The notes below the pieces were generated by a model. The model was not told the DNA's origin. It made no database searches and saw only the letters and a list, made by a program, of their open reading frames with translations. This document shows positions 1 to 9,245 of a stretch of DNA of 55,673 nt, piece after piece. This DNA comes from an uncultured Bacilli bacterium. Its GTDB lineage: Bacteria; Bacillota_I; Bacilli_A; RFN20; CAG-826. The DNA is taken from contig CALVXI010000009.1 of the NCBI GenBank assembly GCA_944368975.1, positions 1-55,673 on the forward strand, given 5' to 3'. The position numbers and the translations under genes are program-made. Within the stretch, counting starts at the first letter, position 1, and each line of letters opens with the position of its first letter.

Positions 1-75
1 GGAAGCATCCATGTTAGTCTTATGATATAATCCAGTTAACAAACATTTAATGTCTAGGAAACTGGGTACCTCTCA
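1..75 (+). mobile_element. Right end of an IS3-like insertion sequence (partial)
   Basis: Read outward, positions 75 to 48 give TGAGAGGTACCC, a short variable stretch, then TCCTAGACATTA. The same pattern recurs at 55598-55625 on the opposite strand, where it precedes the first codons of an IS3-type OrfA. These are therefore the two terminal repeats of one IS family, and this is its right end. Positions 2-25 read EASMLVL followed by a TGA stop, which could be the last residues of OrfB; that is a guess. CCAGTT (32-37) and AACTGG (60-65) can pair as a hairpin near the end. The degV stop codon lies only 15 bases beyond the terminus. Confidence 0.65.
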
Positions 76-76
76 A

Positions 77-91
77 ATTGCAGCTTTTTTT
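77..91 (-). other. Recurrent post-stop motif (AAAAAGCTGCAA) after the DegV gene
   Basis: Immediately after the DegV-family stop codon the sense strand reads AAAAAGCTGCAATTT. Similar sequence follows serS, the Hint-protein gene and ispE. It has no obvious hairpin partner here, so it is not a classical intrinsic terminator. Confidence 0.3.
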
Positions 92-959
92 ATTTATTTA
101 AAATATAAAGTATTCCTATTGTTTTTGGACCACAATGTGAGCAAATCGTGCTTCCAGCAACTGTAATATGTAAATGACCTTCAGGAACATAATCCTTTAA
201 TTTATCATATACATATTTATCAAATCCTTCTATTCTTCCACTATGTGTTATAAAAACACAATCCATATCAATATTTGGTAAATCTTTTTTAAATTCTTCT
301 ATTTGTAAATCCACTGCATTAGCATATTTTCCACGAGGTAATTTAGCAATAACAAGTTTATTATTAATTACTTTTGCTATAGGGTGAATTTTAAGAGCAT
401 GAGCAACAATTTTTGTCATCCCTGAGCATCTACCACCTTCATAAAGATAATCTAATCTATCTATACAAAATTTAGTACTTACTTTAGGAACTAATTCTTC
501 AACTTTGGATTTTATTTCTTTTAATGTTAAGCCTTCATTTCTAAATTTACACATTTTTAATACTAATAAACCAATGCCAGTAGATAAATTTTGACTATCA
601 ACAATCTCAATATCTTCAGAATTATTTAGTGTTTGTTTAGCAATTAATGCATTTTGATAAGTTGATGATAATCCACTACCAATTCCAGTAAATATAAGTT
701 GCTTACCTTCTTTTAAAACTTTACTAAAAGCATTAATTAACTCTACTACATTTAAAGCTCCAGTTTTTGGTAAAGTAATTTTTCCATTTGCTTCAGCTTT
801 TTCATAAACTTCCTCAGCAGTAATATCAACCCCATCATGATAATCTTTTGTTTCGTTAGGAAAGCTAACATGAAGTGGTAAAATTATAATATTATTTTCT
901 TTAATTTGTTCTTTAGACAAATCACAAGTAGAATCACTTATTATTACAATTTCTTTCAT
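90..959 (-). CDS. DegV family fatty-acid-binding protein
   Basis: A 289-residue protein of normal DegV/FakB length. The N-terminus IVIISDSTCDLS is the usual DegV opening, and GIGSGLSSTYQNA (about residues 92-104) matches the conserved lipid-binding loop. DRLDYLYEGGRCSG is the conserved second-domain motif. In Firmicutes, FakB/DegV proteins bind a fatty acid and present it to the FakA kinase, feeding exogenous fatty acids into phospholipid synthesis; no fakA is visible here. The start is supported by AAAGG upstream. The gene diverges from mscL across about 90 bases. The stop codon abuts a motif (77-91) that also follows three other genes in the window. Confidence 0.9.
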   Translation of the reverse strand: MKEIVIISDSTCDLSKEQIKENNIIILPLHVSFPNETKDYHDGVDITAEEVYEKAEANGKITLPKTGALNVVELINAFSKVLKEGKQLIFTGIGSGLSSTYQNALIAKQTLNNSEDIEIVDSQNLSTGIGLLVLKMCKFRNEGLTLKEIKSKVEELVPKVSTKFCIDRLDYLYEGGRCSGMTKIVAHALKIHPIAKVINNKLVIAKLPRGKYANAVDLQIEEFKKDLPNIDMDCVFITHSGRIEGFDKYVYDKLKDYVPEGHLHITVAGSTICSHCGPKTIGILYILNK

Positions 960-1050
960 ACTTTTTTACCTTTCTTATTAGAAAAAGTATAACATATTAA
1001 CTTTAAATAACGTATATTTTTTAGTAGAATTTCAATTGGGGTTTAAATAT

Positions 1051-1590
1051 ATGGCAAATAAGAAAAAAGAAAAAATTTCATCTCTTTGGAAAGAATTTAA
1101 AGCTTTCATTTCACGTGGAAATGTAATCGATATGGCTATTGGTGTAGTTATCGGTTCTGCTTTTACTGCAATTATTAATTCTATCGTTAATGGTATTTTT
1201 ATGCCTATAATATCTCTTGCAGTTCCTAGTGGTCTTGACGGCATTGTTACAGTTTTAAATTCAGCTGAAGCAATAGCTACTTCATCAACTGACCCAAGCA
1301 ACATAGTAAACTATTGGGGAATTAATTATGACAAAACATTAGTTAATGTTATAAATTGGGGATCTTTTATTGATGCAATAATTAATTTCTTAATTATCGC
1401 TTTAATTTTATTTATTATTCTTAAAGTATTTGCTGCTTTAAATAATAAAAGAAAATCATTATTAGCAAAAAAAGAAGAAATTAAACCTGTAGAAGAACCT
1501 AAACCATCTGAAGACATTTTATTGCTTAGGGAAATTAGGGACTCTTTAAAAAAAGAAGATACAAACAAAATTTCCGAAAATAACAAATAG
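1051..1590 (+). CDS. mscL: Large-conductance mechanosensitive channel MscL
   Basis: The ATG at 1051 is the better start. The open frame extends to a TTG at 1036, but GGGG at 1038-1041 lies about 9 bases before the ATG and serves as the ribosome-binding site. The 179-residue product has the MscL signature: a short amphipathic N-terminus (WKEFKAFISRGNVIDMAIGVVIG), TM1 running into TAIINSIVNGIFMP, a periplasmic-type loop, TM2 (FIDAIINFLIIALILFIILK) and a charged cytoplasmic helix ending EILLLREIRDSL-like. It is somewhat longer than E. coli MscL (136 residues), mainly through the loop and the C-terminal tail. It acts as an osmotic safety valve in the cytoplasmic membrane. The gene stands alone, convergent with the next gene (5-base gap). 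Confidence 0.93.
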   Translation: MANKKKEKISSLWKEFKAFISRGNVIDMAIGVVIGSAFTAIINSIVNGIFMPIISLAVPSGLDGIVTVLNSAEAIATSSTDPSNIVNYWGINYDKTLVNVINWGSFIDAIINFLIIALILFIILKVFAALNNKRKSLLAKKEEIKPVEEPKPSEDILLLREIRDSLKKEDTNKISENNK

Positions 1591-1595
1591 TTATT

Positions 1596-2714
1596 TTATT
1601 TATTAATAGTTAAATTTATTTTTGTTTTGATTAAATCTAATTTTTCTTTTTCTTCCGCTTCTTCATTTGGAAGAAGTCTTTTTAATATTTTTTCACTTTT
1701 TTCAAGTGCTCTATTAACTTCACTATTACTACCTTCGACCAAGTAAGCATATAAAATATAACTTCTTATAGAATCTAATGTTGTACAACTAATTAAATAT
1801 TTTTTCTCTTCTTGATTAAAATCGTTTTGATAAAAATCTTTTCCATCTTCGATTTTGTCATAATAAAGAAGCAATTCTAATTTGTAAATTTTAATATCCC
1901 TAATGGTCGATTTTGTTATATTATCGTTGTTATTTAATAAATTATTAATTATTTCTAATGATTTTTCTAAATTATCTTTAGCATAATATTTAGCGGCTAT
2001 TAAATTAACCTTTGCTGTAAAATCGGTCAAAGTAGTAAAAACTTTATATTCAGCATGTTCTTTTTTTAAATATTTATCACTTACTATTGATAAATATTCA
2101 TTATAAGCTTCAATATTAACTTTTTTATTTAATAATACTAATCGATACCCATCGTTTAATGAATCTAATTTTGTAGGAAAATAATCATAAATTATACTCA
2201 TACCACCTATTGTTGATATTATTAAAATGCCATATTTAAGATGATCTAGCGCTACAGATAAACCTGATTCTATATATAAAAAACAGCAGGCTAACCCAAC
2301 AATTTCTAAAAGAAATAAAACTAAAGGCAAAAATATATAAAGTATAGGTTTAGAATTATTTCTTTTAGGGCTAATAATTGTTTCGCCTAATAACCCGTCA
2401 AAATTTTTAAATGCTTTAAATTTAGTAACCAATTTGCCATTAACAAATTCCTTATAAATACAAAAAGATAGTATGTTTACAGACAGAATTTCATAATTAC
2501 CAATTTTTGCACCAATTACATGCCCTAATTCAATAAATATCGCGTTAATAATAAGTCCAATTATAATCCAAACAAAAATAAATATAAAAGACATGAATCC
2601 TGTAGGCAAATAGCCATTATTCATCGCAGGTATAATTATTGTTACACCGATTACAATTGCAAAGGCTAACATTACTATATATACAAGCCAACTATAAATT
2701 TCTTCTTTATTCAT
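1596..2714 (-). CDS. M50-like membrane protein lacking the first zinc histidine
   Basis: A 372-residue protein with two N-terminal membrane segments, a third pair near residues 115-170 and a soluble, helix-rich C-terminal half (about residues 180-370). FIELGHVIGAKIG lies within the second hydrophobic region and aligns with the HExxH motif of site-2-protease-like M50 peptidases, but the first His is Ile. A later DSLNDGYR resembles the conserved Asp-Gly region holding the third zinc ligand. I infer an M50-fold protein that is probably inactive or uses altered metal binding; the natural substrate is unknown. A good AAGGAGG site precedes the ATG. It is a monocistronic gene between mscL (convergent) and a TetR gene. 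Confidence 0.55.
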   Translation of the reverse strand: MNKEEIYSWLVYIVMLAFAIVIGVTIIIPAMNNGYLPTGFMSFIFIFVWIIIGLIINAIFIELGHVIGAKIGNYEILSVNILSFCIYKEFVNGKLVTKFKAFKNFDGLLGETIISPKRNNSKPILYIFLPLVLFLLEIVGLACCFLYIESGLSVALDHLKYGILIISTIGGMSIIYDYFPTKLDSLNDGYRLVLLNKKVNIEAYNEYLSIVSDKYLKKEHAEYKVFTTLTDFTAKVNLIAAKYYAKDNLEKSLEIINNLLNNNDNITKSTIRDIKIYKLELLLYYDKIEDGKDFYQNDFNQEEKKYLISCTTLDSIRSYILYAYLVEGSNSEVNRALEKSEKILKRLLPNEEAEEKEKLDLIKTKINLTINK

Positions 2715-2787
2715 AATTTCCTCCTTATGCTACAAAACGTATGCATAATATCGGCTTGTTCTATTTTATCAAATTAGAATATATATT

Positions 2788-3297
2788 TTAATCATTTATT
2801 AAATTTATTTGTTTAAAATTTTTAAAAACCTCACTTAAATCTTCAATTAATCTTATTGGTCTTTTTTTGTCTAAAATTTTATTAACAGTAAATTCTTTAA
2901 TGCCACTTACTATAAATCTAATTAAACTGTTATTTGATGAAAGTTTATTTAATTTAAAATAGGAAGTTATACTTCTATATAAATAAGAATATATGTATTC
3001 CTCTAAAATTAAGTTCGCGTTGCTATTAATAACTTGATGATTTAAATAGTCAAATTTATTTAAAAATCCCTCTAAATCCCCAATTATTTTTTTAAAATTA
3101 GATAAATCAGTAGATTCTATTTTAATATCATAATAAATAGAAAAAATTAAGTCATAAATACTTTGATAGTGATAATAAAAAGCTTGTCTTGTAATATTTG
3201 CTTCTTTGCAAAGCATTGAAATATTAACGTTTTCAATTTTTTCTTTTTTAATTAATTTAAAAAAACATTCAATAATTTTTTCTTCACTCTTTGCCAT
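2788..3297 (-). CDS. TetR/AcrR family transcriptional regulator
   Basis: A 169-residue protein with an N-terminal TetR helix-turn-helix: KIIECFFKLIKKEKIENVNISMLCKEANITRQAFYYHYQ is split over the usual three helices, with TRQAFYYHY as the recognition helix. The rest (about 60-169) is an all-helical ligand/dimer domain with no identifiable ligand signature. The start codon lies inside the 3' end of the upstream P-type ATPase gene (14-base overlap), so the two are probably co-transcribed and translationally coupled. A role in controlling the ATPase operon is plausible but not shown; I see no convincing operator next to it. Confidence 0.8.
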   Translation of the reverse strand: MAKSEEKIIECFFKLIKKEKIENVNISMLCKEANITRQAFYYHYQSIYDLIFSIYYDIKIESTDLSNFKKIIGDLEGFLNKFDYLNHQVINSNANLILEEYIYSYLYRSITSYFKLNKLSSNNSLIRFIVSGIKEFTVNKILDKKRPIRLIEDLSEVFKNFKQINLIND

Positions 3298-5782
3298 AAT
3301 TATATATTAAAACTTTCTTTTTTTTGTTTAAGTAAATTGCCACTCTATTAATTAAAAAGTTAATTCCTATACAAATTAAAGCAATAGATAACATAATCAA
3401 TAATAGATATAAATAAGTCATATCATTCAAATTGTTATTAATTTGTAAGAAATTAAATTCGGTGTATATAGAAATAATAAACATCAAAATTAATAAAATA
3501 ACACATCCGAAATAAACTATAATTCTATATAAATTAAATTTATAACAAGTTTCTAATAATACAAAGAAACTTGAAATCGAAATAAAGTAAACCGAAATTG
3601 TTACAATATCTTCATTTGCTCCACCCACAATTGGATCTTTTAAAGCAAAATAAGAATATAAGAATAAAAACATAATTAAACCTGAAATGACTATTCCATC
3701 AGGTAAAGCTCGTTTGAAAATATTTCTTAAAAAATTACCTTCTAGTTTTTCATTATTTGGCTCTAAAGCTAAGAAGAAGGCAGCTATTCCTATACCTAAC
3801 ATCTCCCGTGCATAGAAGTTGTTGGTTGAAAAAGGCCATAATATTGGATTATTTGAAACTTCAAATGTATAAGCACCAAATGCAATGAAAAATATATTAA
3901 GTGAAATGCTAAATACCGTTTTTGTTAAAAATAAAGAACAAGTTCGCTGTAAATTATTTATAACTCTTCGGCCTTGAGCAACAATGTCAGGGAGCGAATC
4001 AAAATCATCATTTAATAGAACTAAATTTGCAATATCTCTGCTTGCTCTACTTCCACTTTTAATACTAATTGAAACATCAGCTCTTTTCATGGCCAAAATA
4101 TCATTTACGCCGTCTCCAAACATTGCGACAGTTCTATGTTTTTCTTCTCTTAAAGTTTTAATAATCATTTCTTTTTGTTCAGGTGAAACTCTTCCAAAAG
4201 CATTATATTTATCAGCAATTTTTGAAACTTCTTCTAAAGACATTCCTTCTAAAGATATATATTTATCAGCAAACTTAATTCCCGCAGCAAGTGCAATTTT
4301 ACTTACTGTTAGAGGGTTATCCCCACTAATAACTTTAATATTTACATCATTTTCATTAAACCATTTAATTGTGTCAACAACACCTTCTCTTATATGATCT
4401 TGTAAAATTATTATCCCGATAGGTACAATTTTATTAGGAAGTCTATTGTTTTTAATAGAATAATTACTATAACCAACAGCTAATGCTCTAAATCCATCAG
4501 CACTATATTTATTAATTTTTCTTTTAATTTCAGCATCATTTTGTAGATCAAAAAAACCTAAAGCCCCATATACTAGTGTACCCATATCTTCAAAACTAGC
4601 TGCACAGTATTTAATTGAACTATCAAAAGGAATAAACGAAGTAGCCTTAAATATTTCTTTTCTACCATAAGCTTTTTCTAGGGCTGTCGCAGTATAATTA
4701 CTATCTTTTGTTGCATAAAGTAAACTAGATATCATCGCGCCTAAACGATCTTTAGTAAACTTGTTTTCTTTTAACATTTCAACACCATAAATACTCATCG
4801 TTCCATCAGTGATTGTACCAGTTTTATCGATACAAAGTGTGTCAACGCGTGCTAAAGTTTCTGTTGAATATAAATCCCTAACTAAAACTTTTTTACGGCT
4901 TAAATTTATTGTTCCTACCGCTAAACTTGTTGAACTTAATAAATACATACCACTAGGTATCATTGAAACCAATGAACCTGCCATCATGGCAATATATGTA
5001 ACAAAATTATTCCAACTTCCGAAAGCATTTTTTAAAAATCCATACTCGATAAGCATTAATAATCCTATTAAAATTACAATAATTGAGATTATTTTAAATA
5101 AAAAATTTAATTTTGAATATATTTGTGATTTAGGTCTTTTAAAATCTTTAGTTTTAGTTTGAAGTTGTTGAATATAATTTTCACTTCCAACTTTTTCAAC
5201 TCTAACATATATTTCACCGCTCAATACATATGTTCCACTATAAACATTATTTCCAACTATTTTTTTGCAAGGTACGCTTTCACCTGTTAATAAAGATTCA
5301 TTTAAATGGGCTAAGCCACTTAAAACTTTTCCATCACAAGGAACAGATTCATCATTTCTAAGTATCATTACATCATCTAAAACAAGTTCACTAGGATTAA
5401 TATATTTTATCTTTTTTTCACGAATTACTCGCACTTTATTTGTTGTTGTTAAAGATAGTTTATCAACCATCCTTTTTGCTCTAATATCTTGAATTAATCC
5501 GATTAATAAATTAGCAAAAAGAATTAATAAAAATACACAACTTGACCATTGACCAGCGGCTATTAAAATAATTCCAATAATAACAAGTAGTATATTAAAG
5601 AAAGTAAAGACATTTTTAATAATTATATCCAAATATGTTCTATTTACTTTGACTTCAACTTTATTTGTTAATCCTTGAGATTCCCTTAAATTGACTTGAT
5701 AAGTTGATAAACCTCTATCACTTTTTGAATAAATTCTTTTAATTTCTTGAGGCTTTTGATTTAGAAAATATCTTTTTTTCAT
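3284..5782 (-). CDS. Cation-translocating P-type ATPase (HAD-IC family, CtpE-like)
   Basis: An 832-residue membrane pump. Visible landmarks: actuator motif TGES (residues 166-169), phosphorylation motif DKTGT (319-323), nucleotide-domain region and hinge GDGVND (556-561). Hydrophobic pairs lie at about 55-100, 215-290 and in the last 200 residues, the usual 8-10 helix plan. There is no N-terminal heavy-metal-binding domain, so it is not a copper or zinc type. The M4 ion-site motif reads IPSGMYLL (275-282) instead of the PEGL of classical calcium pumps, which recalls CtpE-like bacterial pumps. Ion specificity (calcium, magnesium or other) cannot be assigned. It lies just downstream of the MacB-like exporter (2-base gap) and overlaps the TetR gene. 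Confidence 0.85.
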   Translation of the reverse strand: MKKRYFLNQKPQEIKRIYSKSDRGLSTYQVNLRESQGLTNKVEVKVNRTYLDIIIKNVFTFFNILLVIIGIILIAAGQWSSCVFLLILFANLLIGLIQDIRAKRMVDKLSLTTTNKVRVIREKKIKYINPSELVLDDVMILRNDESVPCDGKVLSGLAHLNESLLTGESVPCKKIVGNNVYSGTYVLSGEIYVRVEKVGSENYIQQLQTKTKDFKRPKSQIYSKLNFLFKIISIIVILIGLLMLIEYGFLKNAFGSWNNFVTYIAMMAGSLVSMIPSGMYLLSSTSLAVGTINLSRKKVLVRDLYSTETLARVDTLCIDKTGTITDGTMSIYGVEMLKENKFTKDRLGAMISSLLYATKDSNYTATALEKAYGRKEIFKATSFIPFDSSIKYCAASFEDMGTLVYGALGFFDLQNDAEIKRKINKYSADGFRALAVGYSNYSIKNNRLPNKIVPIGIIILQDHIREGVVDTIKWFNENDVNIKVISGDNPLTVSKIALAAGIKFADKYISLEGMSLEEVSKIADKYNAFGRVSPEQKEMIIKTLREEKHRTVAMFGDGVNDILAMKRADVSISIKSGSRASRDIANLVLLNDDFDSLPDIVAQGRRVINNLQRTCSLFLTKTVFSISLNIFFIAFGAYTFEVSNNPILWPFSTNNFYAREMLGIGIAAFFLALEPNNEKLEGNFLRNIFKRALPDGIVISGLIMFLFLYSYFALKDPIVGGANEDIVTISVYFISISSFFVLLETCYKFNLYRIIVYFGCVILLILMFIISIYTEFNFLQINNNLNDMTYLYLLLIMLSIALICIGINFLINRVAIYLNKKKKVLIYNYGKE

Positions 5783-5784
5783 CG

Positions 5785-8610
5785 TTATTCAGTCCTTAAA
5801 GAAGTTACAGGATCTTTTTTAGAAGCCATTATTGAAGGAAATAAGCCACTAATAAAAGTTAATGCAATTGAAATGGCTATTAGTAATAAAGCGTGTAATG
5901 GGTTTAAACTTGCGATACTTCCCAAATTATATGTGCTAAATATAGAATTTAAAATCTTATTTAATGGTAAACATATAATGTATGTTACGATTGCACCTAT
6001 AACTCCCGCCAATAATCCAATAAAAGAACTTTCAGTTACAAAAAGTCTGCCTACATCTAGCTTTCTAGCGCCAAGAGATCTTAGAATTCCTATTTCTTTT
6101 GTTCTTTCTATAACAGAAACATATGTAATAATTCCAGTCATAACGCAAGAAACTATAAGAGAAATAGATGCGAATATTATCAAAACAATTGAGATAATAT
6201 TAATCATTTGACCAACCATAGCGGTTAAATCTCCAACTATATCAGTATAATTGATTATTTCATTACTATTATGTGCATGATACTTATCATCAGCAATTTG
6301 ATTCCAACTTTCTAAGTATGTAATTAAAGTTTCTTTTGAAGTTAAATCTTTAGGAAAAATAACAATAGATTGAATTGAACTATAACTATTTAAATATGCA
6401 AAAATGGCTATTAAATTTTTAATGCAATTTTTATATTCTTCACTATCATGAGAATTTAAAGATATAAATTGAGTATAAATATCCGTAGCTATTTGAATTA
6501 ATTCACTCCCATTTGGATGACCTTTCAATTCTTCCGTTAATAAATCTATCCCGAGGTTTCTTGCTAAAGTTAAATAAGTGCTTAAAGAAACACTTGAACC
6601 GGATGTATAACTATAAAAATTCATATATTCATTAATTATGTTATTAATTTCAGTAGTGCTGTATGTAAAACCACCACTTTCATTTAAATTATCTTCTATG
6701 TACGCTCTTAAAGCATTAAATAAATCAATAGGCCTATAATATTCATTAGTATCGGAATTAATTTGATTAAAAACAGCATTTTCGAGAAAATTATTTGTAA
6801 TTTCAGAATTGTTATTTTGATCAACTAAAATTTGTTGAAGTTCTTTTGTGTAGCAAAGGCCACTCGTCATTAATGAATAAGTACTTGTTTCGCTAGGTCT
6901 AAGTATTCCCACAATTTGAAGTGTTATACCCTTTTCATTGTCATTAAAAATGTCCTCATAATTATTAGTATCATAAACATAAATAGATTTATTTTCGCCT
7001 AAATAATCTTCGGTACTTACGATATTTTGATTTCTAGAATAAAAATCGTCTGCTGAAAAAACTTTAAATTTCTTATTATATAAATCATCAAAGCTGACCG
7101 GATTATTGAACATTTCTTCGTCAGTTGTATCTTCATTATAAAATCCAAGCTCGATAAGAACATCAGGATCCAATCTATTATATCTATCAACAACTAATAC
7201 TAATTCGTTGGCATTAGTTGGATATTTTCCGCTAATCAAGTCATAATTTTGAGTAACATATTCTTCTTCACCATATAAAACATGAAACATTGTATTAGGT
7301 GAACCTGTAACACTATTAACTAAACTTGTTAAATTATTACTATTAATATTACGAACAATTTTTAAATCACTTTCTCCATCACTATTCACATAATCAGTCA
7401 TTAGATTATATGAATAACTTGATGAATAATTGATTATATAATCATTCATTAAATTTAAATCTTCTTTTAAATAGTCTAAATAATCTAAATAACGATTGGT
7501 AAAATTGTTATATGTATAACTTGCAGTTGTGCCACCAGTTATAACAGGATATATTTCTTCTTCATCAGTATATTGAGGAGGAATTAAATCAGTTTCTTGT
7601 GATTCATAAGTGACGCTATAACTAGGAAGCTGTATAGGAAGCATTGATGCTGTTTCACTCTGTATTCTATTAACATAATTTGTAAAACCATTTGATAAAG
7701 CTAAAACAAGCGCAACACCTATTATGCCAAATGACCCTGCAATGGAAGTAATTATTGTTCTCCCTTTTTTTGTAATTAAATTTAAAAATGATAGCTTGAT
7801 AGAAGAGAAAAAATTCATGTAACTTTTTCTTTCTTTCTTAAATGAATTAGCTGTTTCTTTCTTTGATTTTTTTTCTTCATTTATTAATTTTAAAGAACTT
7901 ATTTTAGAATTGTTTTCTTCTTTATTTGATTCGACTAATGGATTTGAATCATTTATTATCTTTCCATCTTTTAATTCGACTATTCGACTTGAATAATTTA
8001 AAGCCAACTCTCTATTATGTGTAACTAAAATAACTAGTCTATTTTGGCTAATTTTCTTTAGAATTTCCATTACTTGAAGGCTACTTTCACTATCAAGCGC
8101 ACCTGTTGGCTCGTCAGCAAGTATAATTTCTGGATCATTGACAATTGCTCTAGCAATTGCAACACGTTGCTGTTGACCACCACTTAGTTGATTTGGTTTT
8201 TTATAAATTTCTTTCTCTAGGCCTACTAATTTTAAAGCTTCTATTGATTTTTCTTTTTGTTCTTTCTTACTTACACCACTTAAATTTAAAGAGAGAGAAA
8301 CATTATCGATAATTTTTAAATGTGAAATAAGATTATATGTTTGAAAAACAAAACCAATTTTTTTATTTCTATAATCATCAAAATCTCTACTATTAAAATT
8401 ACTGGTAGAAACTGAATCAATAAAAAGTTCACCGGATGAAGCATGATCTAGTCCACCAATTATATTTAGTAGCGTTGTCTTTCCACATCCACTTGGCCCA
8501 AGGATTGAAATAAAACCATTTTTTTCAAAAGAAATGCTAACATTTTTTAGAGCGTAAAAGTCAGTATTATTAACTTTATAAATCTTTGAAATATTAACAA
8601 GTCTTAGCAT
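5785..8610 (-). CDS. MacB-like ABC exporter, ATPase fused to FtsX-type permease
   Basis: A 941-residue single-chain half-transporter. The N-terminal ATPase (1-225) shows Walker A GPSGCGKTT, Q-loop FVFQTYNL, signature LSGGQQQRVAIARA, Walker B IILADEPTGALD and H-loop LVTHN. After a linker, TM1 begins near residue 285 (TIITSIAGSFGIIGVALVLA). A very large extracytoplasmic domain follows (about 310-780), then three C-terminal helices with the FtsX-type ERTKEIGILRSLGARKLDV stretch. MacB/LolCDE-type proteins work by mechanotransmission rather than by passing substrate through the bilayer. In Firmicutes such chains handle peptides, lipoproteins or cell-wall enzymes; the substrate here is unknown. The downstream ATPase and TetR genes probably share its transcript. 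Confidence 0.9.
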   Translation of the reverse strand: MLRLVNISKIYKVNNTDFYALKNVSISFEKNGFISILGPSGCGKTTLLNIIGGLDHASSGELFIDSVSTSNFNSRDFDDYRNKKIGFVFQTYNLISHLKIIDNVSLSLNLSGVSKKEQKEKSIEALKLVGLEKEIYKKPNQLSGGQQQRVAIARAIVNDPEIILADEPTGALDSESSLQVMEILKKISQNRLVILVTHNRELALNYSSRIVELKDGKIINDSNPLVESNKEENNSKISSLKLINEEKKSKKETANSFKKERKSYMNFFSSIKLSFLNLITKKGRTIITSIAGSFGIIGVALVLALSNGFTNYVNRIQSETASMLPIQLPSYSVTYESQETDLIPPQYTDEEEIYPVITGGTTASYTYNNFTNRYLDYLDYLKEDLNLMNDYIINYSSSYSYNLMTDYVNSDGESDLKIVRNINSNNLTSLVNSVTGSPNTMFHVLYGEEEYVTQNYDLISGKYPTNANELVLVVDRYNRLDPDVLIELGFYNEDTTDEEMFNNPVSFDDLYNKKFKVFSADDFYSRNQNIVSTEDYLGENKSIYVYDTNNYEDIFNDNEKGITLQIVGILRPSETSTYSLMTSGLCYTKELQQILVDQNNNSEITNNFLENAVFNQINSDTNEYYRPIDLFNALRAYIEDNLNESGGFTYSTTEINNIINEYMNFYSYTSGSSVSLSTYLTLARNLGIDLLTEELKGHPNGSELIQIATDIYTQFISLNSHDSEEYKNCIKNLIAIFAYLNSYSSIQSIVIFPKDLTSKETLITYLESWNQIADDKYHAHNSNEIINYTDIVGDLTAMVGQMINIISIVLIIFASISLIVSCVMTGIITYVSVIERTKEIGILRSLGARKLDVGRLFVTESSFIGLLAGVIGAIVTYIICLPLNKILNSIFSTYNLGSIASLNPLHALLLIAISIALTFISGLFPSIMASKKDPVTSLRTE

Positions 8611-8666
8611 AGTATCACCTATGTTAAAAGTATATATAATTTTTATTTTTTTTACACTCTAAAATT

Positions 8667-9113
8667 TCACTTTTTGCAACGAATTTTATTAAAAAAACCT
8701 TCTAAAACCTCATTAATTTCATTTTTTAATAAAAATTTTTTAACTTCAATACCATTATTAAAGATATAATCACTAATCAATGATAAACTAAGTTCATTTT
8801 GTATAGCGTCAACACCATAAACGATCCTTTTAATACGGCTATTTATAATAGCGCTAGAACACATTAAACATGGTTCCATTGTAACATATATAGTTGCGCC
8901 ATTTAAATTCCATGAATTAAGAATTTTGCTTGCTTTTTTTAAAGCCAAAATTTCAGCGTGTCCAGTAATATCGTGTGTTTTTTCTTTGTTATTGTGTGCT
9001 TTACTTAAAATTTTACCATTTAAAACAATGACTGCACCTACTGGTATTTCATTATTTTTTGCAGCTTTTTTTGCTTCTTCTAAAGCAATTGTCATAAAAT
9101 CAATATCATTCAT
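8667..9113 (-). CDS. tadA: tRNA-specific adenosine deaminase TadA
   Basis: A 148-residue cytidine/deoxycytidylate deaminase-fold enzyme that converts A34 to inosine in tRNA-Arg(ACG). The zinc/catalytic motifs are HAE (in TGHAEILAL) and PCLMCSSAI (in MEPCLMCSSA). The conserved NNEIPVGAVIV segment follows the N-terminus. I start it at the ATG at 9113 (MNDIDFMTIALEEAKKAAK). A longer open frame to 9152 would run into the SRP RNA gene and gives an unnatural N-terminus. The gene lies 24 bases after the SRP RNA 3' end on the same strand; a tadA-ffs pairing is common in Firmicutes. Confidence 0.94.
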   Translation of the reverse strand: MNDIDFMTIALEEAKKAAKNNEIPVGAVIVLNGKILSKAHNNKEKTHDITGHAEILALKKASKILNSWNLNGATIYVTMEPCLMCSSAIINSRIKRIVYGVDAIQNELSLSLISDYIFNNGIEVKKFLLKNEINEVLEGFFNKIRCKK

Positions 9114-9137
9114 AATAAAGCAAATTTTAATTAAAAA

Positions 9138-9218
9138 GCCGTAATACAGCACAACATATCACCTAGAGCTGCTATGTTCCCATCCTGACTCGGTTTAGTG
9201 ACGAGTACTCATCACGGC
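9138..9218 (-). ncRNA. ffs: Small signal recognition particle RNA (bacterial SRP/4.5S type)
   Basis: The minus strand reads GCCGTGAT at the 5' end (9218) and ATTACGGC at the 3' end (9138), which pair as the closing stem. The centre holds the SRP domain IV signature: GTCAGG, a GGGAA tetraloop region, then AGCAGC, the Ffh-binding symmetric/asymmetric loops. A T-run follows the closing stem and can act as terminator. Length about 81 nt, the short form lacking the Alu domain. It works with Ffh/FtsY to target membrane and secreted proteins, which matters in a genome so rich in exported proteins. Confidence 0.92.
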
Positions 9219-9224
9219 TTTTTA

Positions 9225-9230
9225 ATTATA
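9225..9230 (-). promoter_or_regulatory. -10 element of the SRP RNA promoter
   Basis: A perfect TATAAT on the minus strand ends 6 bases before the predicted 5' end of the SRP RNA. At -35 spacing there is no good TTGACA. The sequence there is the poly-C and the terminal hairpin of the adjacent TnpB element, which suggests the element inserted within or next to the original promoter. Confidence 0.6.
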
Positions 9231-9245
9231 AACCAAGTCAGGGGG

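Noticed and set aside
1032-1586. Minus-strand open frames over mscL
   Set aside because: They are shadows of the well-supported mscL gene, with no family match or ribosome site.
3984-5492. Plus-strand open frames inside the P-type ATPase gene
   Set aside because: Antisense shadows of a gene with all its family motifs intact.
9114-9152. N-terminal extension of tadA
   Set aside because: It runs into the SRP RNA 3' end and gives an atypical N-terminus; the ATG at 9113 fits the family.
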